This document shows positions 1 through 5,565 of a DNA stretch of 7,181 nt, piece after piece. Position 1 is the stretch's first letter; each line of letters opens with the position of its first letter. A program made the translations under genes and the position numbers. Under the pieces are notes generated by a model. The model was not told where the DNA came from, searched no databases, and saw only the letters and a program-made list of their open reading frames with translations. Origin of the DNA: Alphaproteobacteria bacterium (GTDB lineage: Bacteria > Pseudomonadota > Alphaproteobacteria > Rhodobacterales > Rhodobacteraceae); the NCBI GenBank assembly GCA_030424705.1, contig JAUHWJ010000091.1, forward strand, positions 1 through 7,181, read 5' to 3'.

Positions 1-1208
1 CGATCCGGCGCTCCGCCCGCGGCCCCGAAGCCGCGCCGCCGGAGACGGACTTCCCCGGCCTCGAACGCTGGCTGCTCGGCGCGGCGATGGAGGAAGGCGA
101 CCCGATGCTCCTCATCGAATCCTTCCTCTGGCGCCTCCGCGCCGCGGGCCTGCCGCTCGACCGGGCGAGCTTCCATGTCGGCACGCTCCACCCGCAGATC
201 GCAGGCTACGCCTGGAACTGGCGGGCGGAGGACCGGATCATCGACGAGGTGATCGTCGGGCCCGAGGCGCGCGCGCAGGCCGCCTATCTCCGCAACCCGC
301 TCCACCCCGTCTTCGACCGGGGCGAGACGGCGCGCGGCGACCCGCAGGAGGCGGCGGACCGCGCCCGCTTCCCCCTTTTCGAGGATCTCGCGCCGCAGGG
401 GGTGACCGATTACGTCGCCCGCCCCATCGGCCGCCGCGGGCGGCACTACAACGCCGGCACCTACGCGACCACGCAGGCGGGCGGCTTCACGGCGGCGGAG
501 ATCGCGGCGCTAGACCGGCTCTATGACCTCTTCGCGCTTCATCTCGAACGGCACATTTCCGAGCTGATCGCGCGGAACGTCGCCGGCGCCTATCTCGGCG
601 CCATCGCCGCGGGCGAGGTGCTGAAAGGCGCCATCGCCCGCGGCGCCGGGCGCCCGATCCGCGCGGTGATCTGGGTCTCCGACCTTCGGGACTATTCCGG
701 GCGGGCGGACCGGATGGAGCCCGGCGCGGTGACGGCGATGCTCAACCTCTACTTCGGCGCGCTCTCCGGCGCGGTGATGGAGGCGGGCGGCGAGGTGCTG
801 AAATTCGTCGGAGACGGCCTCCTCGCCGTGTTCCCGACCAAGGCGGGCGAGGCCGAGGCGGCGCGCACCGCGCTCGCCGCGGCGCGGGAGGGGCTGGCGC
901 GGGTCGAAGCGCTGAACGCCGCGCCGCCGCCGGAACTCTCCCCCGCCGCGCTGCCGCTCCGGAGCGGGCTCGCGCTCCATCTCGGGGAGGACTTCTTCGG
1001 CAATGTCGGCGCGCCGGACCGGCTGGATTTCACCGTGATCGGCCCGGCGGTGAACGAGGCGAGCCGGGTCGAGGCGCTGACGAAGACGCTGGGCCGCCCG
1101 CTCCTCCTCACCGAGGCGGTGGCGGCGCTGACCGGGGAGCGGCTGGAGGACATGGGCGCCCACGCCCTCCGGGGCGTCGGCGCCCCGGTGCGCCTTTTCG
1201 CCGGCTGA
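1..1208 (+). CDS. Class III adenylate cyclase, 5'-partial
   Basis: The protein should convert ATP to cAMP. Numbering starts at the in-frame ATG at 87, which gives 373 residues. The frame is open to the left edge, and the 28 codons before that ATG read as protein continuous with the N-terminal region (ending ERWLLGAA), so the true start is probably upstream of the window. Residues 1-165 form a sensory-type region with a 'GLPLDR...TLHP' stretch common in alphaproteobacterial cyclases; it may be GAF-like, which I cannot confirm. Residues 190-345 are the catalytic domain. The metal-binding aspartates are D199 (in VSDLRDYS) and D243 (in KFVGDG). K239 and D314 (in LDFTVIG) are the ATP-selecting pair, and N323/R327 (NEASR) are the transition-state residues. 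All the expected catalytic residues are present, so it should be active alone as a homodimer. No membrane segment is visible. It converges on the DUF1428 gene with a 6-bp gap. Confidence 0.9.
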   Translation, partial: IRRSARGPEAAPPETDFPGLERWLLGAAMEEGDPMLLIESFLWRLRAAGLPLDRASFHVGTLHPQIAGYAWNWRAEDRIIDEVIVGPEARAQAAYLRNPLHPVFDRGETARGDPQEAADRARFPLFEDLAPQGVTDYVARPIGRRGRHYNAGTYATTQAGGFTAAEIAALDRLYDLFALHLERHISELIARNVAGAYLGAIAAGEVLKGAIARGAGRPIRAVIWVSDLRDYSGRADRMEPGAVTAMLNLYFGALSGAVMEAGGEVLKFVGDGLLAVFPTKAGEAEAARTALAAAREGLARVEALNAAPPPELSPAALPLRSGLALHLGEDFFGNVGAPDRLDFTVIGPAVNEASRVEALTKTLGRPLLLTEAVAALTGERLEDMGAHALRGVGAPVRLFAG

Positions 1209-1214
1209 GGCGTT

Positions 1215-1571
1215 TCAGGCCCGGCAATCCACCAGCGTCTCGAACCCGCCCCACATCATCCGCATCCCGTCGAAGGGCATCTCGCCCATCGCCTCGAAGC
1301 GCGGGTCCTTCATCATCTCCGCGAAGGCATGGTCTGCGGTCGCCTTGTCCGGCCATTCCATCCAGGAGAAGACGACGCTCTCCCCCTCCGCCTTCTTCAC
1401 CGCCATCGGGAAGGACGTGACCTTCCCGTCCGGCACGTCCGCGCCCCAGCATTCGCGCAAGGCGAGGCAGCCGAGATCGCGGAAGATCGGCCAGGCCGCC
1501 TCGGCATGGGCGCGGTAGCGCTCGCGGTTCTCGTCCGAGACGGCGAGCAGGAAGCCCGAAACGTAGCTCAT
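1215..1571 (-). CDS. DUF1428 (YbaA-like) family protein
   Basis: A small cytosolic protein of 118 residues, close to the length of E. coli YbaA. It shows the family's hallmark pieces: an N-terminal 'MSYVSGFLLAV', a central 'ECWGADVPDGKVTSFP' and a C-terminal 'MPFDGMRMMWGGFE'. Members are expected to adopt a dimeric alpha/beta-barrel (ferredoxin-like) fold. No biochemical role is established for the family, so I give none. The start at 1571 is supported by a GGGAGG Shine-Dalgarno at 1584-1579 on the minus strand, 7 nt from the ATG. It is transcribed divergently from the MarR gene across an AT-rich region holding a perfect palindrome, so control by that MarR protein is a reasonable inference. 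Its 3' end lies 6 bp from the cyclase stop, leaving no room for a dedicated terminator. Confidence 0.88.
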   Translation of the reverse strand: MSYVSGFLLAVSDENRERYRAHAEAAWPIFRDLGCLALRECWGADVPDGKVTSFPMAVKKAEGESVVFSWMEWPDKATADHAFAEMMKDPRFEAMGEMPFDGMRMMWGGFETLVDCRA

Positions 1572-1619
1572 TCCTCATCCTCCCTGAGTCGATGACAGGA
1601 AGCTTGACGGTGATTTATT

Positions 1620-1629
1620 TTGATATCAA
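1620..1629. promoter_or_regulatory. Candidate MarR operator, palindrome TTGATATCAA
   Basis: TTGATATCAA is a perfect 10-bp inverted repeat. It sits in an AT-rich island (about 1611-1640) that stands out sharply in this GC-rich window, between the divergent DUF1428 and MarR genes. MarR-family dimers typically bind short AT-centred palindromes next to their own genes. A -35-like TTGACG lies just upstream at 1604-1609, but the best -10-like hexamer downstream (AGTTAT, 1629-1634) needs a 19-bp spacer, so the promoter itself is not firmly placed. Binding by the adjacent MarR is inferred, not shown. Confidence 0.5.
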
Positions 1630-1639
1630 GTTATTTTCC

Positions 1640-2083
1640 ATGATGGACCCCGCCCTCCCCCTCTCCGCCACCCATGAAGTGCGGGACCGGTGCCTCTGTC
1701 TTCATGTCCAGCGCGCCGCGCGGGCGCTGGCGCGGCGCTTCGACGAGGCGCTGCGGCCCTTCGGCCTCACGAACGGGCAGTTCTCCCTCCTGATGTCGCT
1801 CAACCGGCCCGAGCCGCCGCGGATCGGAGACCTCGCACCCTTCCTCGCGATGGACGCGAGCACGCTGACCGCCGCGCTGAAGCCGCTCCGCCGCCGCGGC
1901 CTCGTCTCCGTGACGGCGGATGCGGAGGACGCGCGCGCCCGCCGCCTCGCGCTGACGGATGCGGGGCGGGAGGCGCTGAAGGCGGCGCTCCCCGCCTGGC
2001 GCGCCGCTCATGACGCGCTCGACTCGGGGCTTCCGGAGGATGGGCAGGAGGCCTTGCGAAGCCTTCTCCGGCGGGTCGCCTGA
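1640..2083 (+). CDS. MarR-family transcriptional regulator
   Basis: A winged helix-turn-helix DNA-binding regulator expected to act as a dimer. From the ATG at 1640 it has 147 residues, typical for MarR. A helical N-terminal dimerisation part leads into 'GLTNGQFSLLMSL' (about 43-55). The recognition helix follows at about 72-87 (DASTLTAALKPLRRRG), then the wing with the DxxDxR-like 'AEDARARRLALT', and a final dimerisation helix. Two cysteines, C18 and C20 (RCLCLH), lie in the first helix and could be redox-sensitive. I chose ATG 1640 (or the adjacent ATG 1643) over the in-frame ATG at 1592, because the 16 extra codons would run through the AT-rich promoter-like region and its palindrome. There is no clear Shine-Dalgarno before 1640, so initiation may be leaderless or weak. 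The ligand is unknown. Likely targets are its own gene and the divergent DUF1428 gene, and possibly the MATE pump downstream. Confidence 0.88.
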   Translation: MMDPALPLSATHEVRDRCLCLHVQRAARALARRFDEALRPFGLTNGQFSLLMSLNRPEPPRIGDLAPFLAMDASTLTAALKPLRRRGLVSVTADAEDARARRLALTDAGREALKAALPAWRAAHDALDSGLPEDGQEALRSLLRRVA

Positions 2084-2086
2084 GAC

Positions 2087-2115
2087 TTGCCACTCCGGTC
2101 AGCCGCCGGTAGAGC
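2087..2115 (+). promoter_or_regulatory. Candidate promoter of the MATE gene
   Basis: A -35 hexamer TTGCCA (2087-2092, 5 of 6 to the sigma-70 consensus) is followed after exactly 17 bp by a -10 hexamer TAGAGC (2110-2115, 3 of 6). It starts 4 nt after the MarR stop codon. Transcription would begin near 2122 and leave a leader of about 57 nt. This suggests the pump has its own promoter and does not rely only on read-through from the MarR gene. Confidence 0.5.
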
Positions 2116-2132
2116 CGGAGACGTGACGCCCT

Positions 2133-2165
2133 GCCTGGGTCTCCCAAGGCGGCGAAAGCCAGCCT
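2133..2165 (+). promoter_or_regulatory. Structured leader before the MATE gene: two mutually exclusive hairpins
   Basis: Hairpin A (2133-2150) pairs GCCTGGG with CCCAAGGC around a TCT loop, with one bulged A. Hairpin B (2147-2165) pairs AGGC+GGC with GCC+GCCT around a GAAA tetraloop (GGCGAAAGCC, 2151-2160), with a bulged A at 2161. They share 2147-2150 and cannot both form in full. Hairpin B ends 3 nt before the GGAG ribosome binding site (2169-2172). No T-tract follows either stem, so neither looks like an intrinsic terminator. The 10-mer GAGCCGGAGA occurs at 2112-2121 and again at 2170-2179, over the start. No known riboswitch class is recognised. A regulatory role is inference. Confidence 0.35.
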
Positions 2166-2178
2166 GACGGAGCCGGAG

Positions 2179-3579
2179 ATGCGCCTCACTCCCGAACATT
2201 CCCCGCCCGAAGAGGCGCGGCGCCTCTTTCGCATCGCGGGGCCGCTGATCGCCGCCTATCTCGCCGAATACGCAATGTTCGTGACGACGAAACTCGTCGT
2301 CGGCTCGCTCGGCGTCGAGCCGCTCGCCGCGGTCGGCCTCGCCGCCTCCCTCGCGCATGAGGGCATGGTAATCATGATGGGCGTCCTCTCTGTCACCGGC
2401 GTCCTCGCCGCGCAGGCGGAGGGCGCGGGTCGGAAGCAGGAGGCCGGGCACGCCGCGCGGCAGGGGCTGATCACAGCGCTGATCCTCTCAGTCCCCCTCA
2501 TGGCGCTCGTCTGGAATCTCGGCGCGATCATGCGCCTCGCCGGGCAGGAAGAGGCGGTGGCGGCGGCGGCGGAGCCGTTCCTCCATGCGCTGACGCCTTT
2601 CGTGCCGGCCATGCTGCTCTTCACCGCGCTCCGCGATTTCGTCGCCGCGCTTTCCCGTACCGGGCCGATCATGGCGATCACGGTCGCCGCGGTCGGGTTC
2701 AACTGGTTGCTGGCGGAGGCGCTGGTGCATGGCCGCTGGGGCGCTCCGGAGCTTGGCGTCGCCGGCGCCGGGCTCGCCACCTCGATCGTCAGCTGGTCGA
2801 TGCTCGCCGCGCTCGCGCTCTACATCTACCGGAAGCCGGCGCTGCGGGGCTACGGCCTCTTCCGCGCGCGGCTCCGGTTCGACCCGAAGATCATCGCCGT
2901 GATCTTCCGCCTCGGCCTGCCCATCGGCGCGATGGTAGGGCTGGAGGCGGGGCTCTTCACCGCCGTCGCGCTCCTTTCGGGCGTGATCGGGGCGGGGATG
3001 CTGGCGGCGCATCAGGTGCTGATGGCGTGGATCGGCATTCCCTTCGTCATCGCCCTCGGCATAGCGGAGGCGGGGATGGTGCGCGTCGCCCATGCGGTCG
3101 GGAGGGAGGACCCTGCGGGCGCCCGGCAGGCGGGCTTCGTCGCGCTCGGGCTCGGCGCAGGCGCGCTCACGCTCCTCGTCGCCGCGCCGCTCCTGCTGGC
3201 GGAGGAGATGACGCGCCTTTTCCTCCCCGCCTCCGCGCCGGGCTTCGACGAGGTCGCGGCGCTGGTGACGCAGATCATGGTCGTCGCCGCGATCTTCCAG
3301 GTCTTCGACGGGGCGCAGGCGATCATGGCGCGCTGCCTCCGGGGGCTCAGGGACGCTTATGTGCCGCTCTGGATCGCAGGGTTCTGCTACTGGCCGCTCG
3401 GCGTCGGCGGCGGGGCGCTGCTCGCCTTTCCGCTCGGGCTCGGCGGCGCGGGGCTCTGGATCGGGCTGGCCGCCGGCCTGATCGTCGCCGCCTGCCTCCT
3501 CACCATCCGCTTCGCGCGCCTTTCCGGGCGGCGGATCGCTCAGGCGGCGGAGCGGGCGCCGGAAGCTGCGGCCTCGTAG
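2179..3579 (+). CDS. MATE-family multidrug efflux transporter, NorM type
   Basis: An inner-membrane antiporter of 466 residues, the usual MATE length, with about 12 hydrophobic segments arranged as two homologous halves. It is expected to export cationic drugs or metabolites in exchange for Na+ or H+. E256 (in MVGLEAGLF, seventh segment) matches the functional Glu of Vibrio NorM, and D377 (in QVFDGAQ, tenth segment) matches its cation-binding Asp; this alignment is from memory. The following 'CLRGLRDAYVP' and 'GAGLWIGLAAGL' are family signatures. The ATG at 2179 has GGAG at 2169-2172, 6 nt away. The gene lies 95 bp after the MarR gene, with its own candidate promoter and a structured leader. 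The C-terminal 13 codons overlap the end of the convergent glycosyltransferase gene by 40 bp. The substrate cannot be told from sequence. Confidence 0.93.
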   Translation: MRLTPEHSPPEEARRLFRIAGPLIAAYLAEYAMFVTTKLVVGSLGVEPLAAVGLAASLAHEGMVIMMGVLSVTGVLAAQAEGAGRKQEAGHAARQGLITALILSVPLMALVWNLGAIMRLAGQEEAVAAAAEPFLHALTPFVPAMLLFTALRDFVAALSRTGPIMAITVAAVGFNWLLAEALVHGRWGAPELGVAGAGLATSIVSWSMLAALALYIYRKPALRGYGLFRARLRFDPKIIAVIFRLGLPIGAMVGLEAGLFTAVALLSGVIGAGMLAAHQVLMAWIGIPFVIALGIAEAGMVRVAHAVGREDPAGARQAGFVALGLGAGALTLLVAAPLLLAEEMTRLFLPASAPGFDEVAALVTQIMVVAAIFQVFDGAQAIMARCLRGLRDAYVPLWIAGFCYWPLGVGGGALLAFPLGLGGAGLWIGLAAGLIVAACLLTIRFARLSGRRIAQAAERAPEAAAS

Positions 3580-4751
3580 ACCTCGAGCGTCCGGGCGATC
3601 GTGTCCTCCAGCCGGAAGCGGGAGCGGACGAGCGCGCGGCCCGCCATCGCCATGTGCGCCCGCCCGCTTTCGTCGAGGTCGAGCGCGGCGGAGAGGGCGG
3701 CGGCGAGCGCGGCCTCGTCCCCCGGCGGAACGAGCCAGCCGCTACCGCCGTGGCGCACGGATTCGCGCGCCGCGCCATGATCGGCGGCGATGACGGGCCG
3801 GCCCATCGCCTGCGCCTCGAGGAGGATGCGGGCGGAAAGCTGCGGCTCCGTCGCCGGGGCGACGACGAGGGCGGAGAGCATCAGCGCCGCCGGCATGTCC
3901 GCCGCCGGCCCCGCAAGGCGGACGACGTCGCCCGCCCGCGCCGCGGCGATCTCCGCCTCGATCAGGCGCGCCTGCGCGCCCTCCCCCTCTCCGACGATCA
4001 GCGCGGTGAAATCCGCCCCCCGCTCCGCCTTGAGCCGCGCCAGCGCGCGGACGAGCAGGCGTCGGTCCTTGCCCGGCGCGATCCGACCGGGGGAGAGGAT
4101 CAACGGCCGCGCATCCTCTGAGAGCCCCAGCGTCTCCGCCATGCGGAGCGCGCGCATCGGGCTCACCGCCTCCTCCACGAAAAGGGCCATGTCCGCGCCG
4201 CGCGGAATGACGACGACCCTCTCCGTCCCGAGCCCGCGCGTCTCGCGCAGCAGTTCGGCGACATGATCCGAGGGTGCGATGACAGGCGCGCCCTCGGCCA
4301 GCGCGTCGAAAAGCGGGCGGGCGAGCATCCCCGCCTCCTCCGGCTCGGACCAGGTGGTGACGAAGGCGGCGCCCGTCTCCTCCGCCGCGCGAAGGCCCGC
4401 GGCGGCTGCGGCCGCGCTCCGCGCATGGATGAGGTCGGCGCCCTCCGCCCGCGCCAGCGCCGCGACCGCGCGGGCGTTCGAGCGGATGCGGAGCGGGGAG
4501 CGGGTGTCGAGATCGAGCCCGACTAGGCTCGCGCCGCTCGACCGCAGGCGAAGGGCGGAGGGCGTCTCCACCGCCGCGATCACGACCCGCGCGCCGGAGC
4601 GGACAAGCGCAGCCGCGATCTCGTGCAGCGCGCGCTCCGAACCGCCATGGCCTGGCGGGGGCGCGAGTTCGAGCACGGTCAGCGGTTTCCCCCGCCGCCC
4701 CGCCGCGCTACCCTCTCCCGACCCGTCCTCAGCCGCCGCCGGAACCCCCAT
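3540..4751 (-). CDS. GT4-family glycosyltransferase
   Basis: A cytosolic or membrane-associated GT-B retaining glycosyltransferase of 403 residues. It transfers sugar from a nucleotide-sugar donor, probably to a cell-surface polysaccharide or lipid; donor and acceptor are unknown. The N-terminal domain has a Gly-rich acceptor loop (PPPGHGGSERAL, 31-42), 'LIHARS' (107-112) and 'VIAPSDHVAELL' (157-168). The C-terminal domain has 'SPGRIAPGKD' (220-229, with the nucleotide-contacting R223 and K228), 'LIVGEGEG' (251-258) and 'EAQAMGRPVIAADHG' (312-326). In the EX7E motif the second Glu is E312, but the first position is Q304, a loss of a usually conserved donor-sugar contact. The first 22 residues are an Ala/Gly-rich tail. 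The start at 4751 is supported by GGGAGG, 8 nt away. Its start overlaps the hydrolase start, and its 3' end overlaps the MATE gene. Confidence 0.9.
   Translation of the reverse strand: MGVPAAAEDGSGEGSAAGRRGKPLTVLELAPPPGHGGSERALHEIAAALVRSGARVVIAAVETPSALRLRSSGASLVGLDLDTRSPLRIRSNARAVAALARAEGADLIHARSAAAAAAGLRAAEETGAAFVTTWSEPEEAGMLARPLFDALAEGAPVIAPSDHVAELLRETRGLGTERVVVIPRGADMALFVEEAVSPMRALRMAETLGLSEDARPLILSPGRIAPGKDRRLLVRALARLKAERGADFTALIVGEGEGAQARLIEAEIAAARAGDVVRLAGPAADMPAALMLSALVVAPATEPQLSARILLEAQAMGRPVIAADHGAARESVRHGGSGWLVPPGDEAALAAALSAALDLDESGRAHMAMAGRALVRSRFRLEDTIARTLEVYEAAASGARSAA
4686..4714 (+). promoter_or_regulatory. Candidate promoter of the hydrolase gene, inside the glycosyltransferase gene
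   Basis: TTTCCC (4686-4691), a 17-bp spacer and TACCCT (4709-4714). The hexamer matches are modest (2 and 3 of 6), but the spacing is exact and the layout resembles the candidates at 2087 and 5513. It lies within the first codons of the oppositely oriented glycosyltransferase gene, which is where a hydrolase promoter must be, because the two start codons overlap. Confidence 0.35.
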
Positions 4752-5502
4752 GAATTCGCCCTCCCGCCTTCAGCTTACCCCAGGGCGCGCCCTCGCCTAC
4801 CGGAAAACCGAGGCGCGCGGCGCGGGATGTGACAAAGCGGGCGTCGTCTTCCTCGGCGGCTTCCGCTCCGACATGGAAGGGACGAAGGCGCTGGCGCTCG
4901 AAGCCTGGGCGCGAGAGGCGGGCCGCGCCTTCCTCCGCTTCGACTATTCCGGCCATGGCGCCTCCGACGGCGCCTTCGAGGAAGGCTGCGTCGGCGACTG
5001 GGCCGAGGACGCCTTCCAGGCGCTCACGCGGCTCACCGTCGGTCCGCAGGTTCTCGTCGGCTCCTCGATGGGCGGCTGGATCTCCCTCCTCCTCGCCCGC
5101 CGCGCGCCCGAACGCGTCGCCGCCTTTGTCGGGATCGCAGCAGCGCCGGATTTCACGGCGGAGATGGCGACGGAGATGGACGAGGCCGCCCGGGCGGAGA
5201 TGGCGGAAACGGGCCGCTGGCTCCGCCCCTCCGCCTATTCGGACGAGCCCTATCCGGTCACGCACCGGCTGATCGAGGACGGCGCGGCGCAGTTTGTCCT
5301 GAACGCGCCGCTCCGCCTCCCCTTCCCCGTCCGGCTCTTCCAGGGGACGGCGGACGAGGATGTGCCCGTCTCCGTCGCCCTCCGCCTTCTCGACCATCTC
5401 GAAAGCCCGGACGCCCGGCTGGTGCTGGTGAAGGGCGCTGATCACCGCTTCAGCGGCCCCGCCGAACTCGCCCTCCTGACCGGCGCGCTCGACGAACTCT
5501 GA
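4750..5502 (+). CDS. Alpha/beta hydrolase, ABHD10-like esterase/thioesterase
   Basis: A cytosolic serine hydrolase of 250 residues. The closest recognised group is the bacterial relatives of mitochondrial ABHD10, which hydrolyses acyl-glucuronides and protein palmitoyl thioesters. The early strand-loop 'VVFLGGFRSDMEGTKA' (32-47) supplies the oxyanion region and is characteristic of the group, as is 'FDYSGHGASDG' (64-74). The nucleophile elbow is GSSMG (104-108) with S106. The acid is D202 (in QGTADEDVP) and the base is H232 (in GADHRFS), so the triad is complete. There is no signal peptide. The ATG at 4750 gives the expected N-terminus for the family, although the upstream GGAA is a poor ribosome binding site. 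It is divergent from the glycosyltransferase gene and 63 bp upstream of the ThDP enzyme gene. The natural substrate is unknown. Confidence 0.9.
   Translation: MNSPSRLQLTPGRALAYRKTEARGAGCDKAGVVFLGGFRSDMEGTKALALEAWAREAGRAFLRFDYSGHGASDGAFEEGCVGDWAEDAFQALTRLTVGPQVLVGSSMGGWISLLLARRAPERVAAFVGIAAAPDFTAEMATEMDEAARAEMAETGRWLRPSAYSDEPYPVTHRLIEDGAAQFVLNAPLRLPFPVRLFQGTADEDVPVSVALRLLDHLESPDARLVLVKGADHRFSGPAELALLTGALDEL
4760..4765 (-). promoter_or_regulatory. Ribosome binding site of the glycosyltransferase gene
   Basis: Read on the minus strand this is GGGAGG, placed 8 nt before the ATG at 4751. It fixes the glycosyltransferase start and lies inside the first codons of the divergent hydrolase gene. Confidence 0.6.
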
Positions 5503-5512
5503 CCGGCCCGCC

Positions 5513-5541
5513 TTGCGCCGCCGCGCCCCCGCCGCTACCCC
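5513..5541 (+). promoter_or_regulatory. Candidate promoter of the ThDP enzyme gene
   Basis: TTGCGC (5513-5518), a 17-bp spacer and TACCCC (5536-5541), located in the 63-bp gap between the hydrolase stop and the ThDP enzyme start. The TTG and TA cores match the sigma-70 consensus; the rest is GC-shifted, as is usual in such genomes. It implies a transcript start near 5548, only a few nucleotides before the GGAGG ribosome binding site at 5555-5559. Read-through from the hydrolase gene is also possible. Confidence 0.4.
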
Positions 5542-5565
5542 GGCTCCACCAAACGGAGGACCGGC

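Noticed and set aside
1215..2083. A toxin-antitoxin or defence module formed by the small DUF1428 gene and the regulator gene
   Set aside because: The DUF1428 protein matches a widespread YbaA-type family and the regulator is an ordinary MarR. The divergent arrangement fits local regulation, not a toxin-antitoxin operon.
2087..2178. Cobalamin riboswitch remnants (GCCACT and AGCCGGAGAC resemble parts of the B12 riboswitch core)
   Set aside because: The order and spacing do not match, the GGGAAGG element is missing, and the upstream core would have to lie inside the MarR coding sequence.
3027..4121. A 364-codon plus-strand frame across the MATE and glycosyltransferase genes
   Set aside because: The product is Arg-rich and low in complexity, and it spans the junction of two clearly real genes on opposite strands. 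It is a composition artefact.
4279..4749. Upstream in-frame extension of the hydrolase gene
   Set aside because: The frame is open, but the extra 157 residues are Ala/Arg/Ser-rich and antisense to conserved glycosyltransferase motifs. The family N-terminus fits the ATG at 4750.
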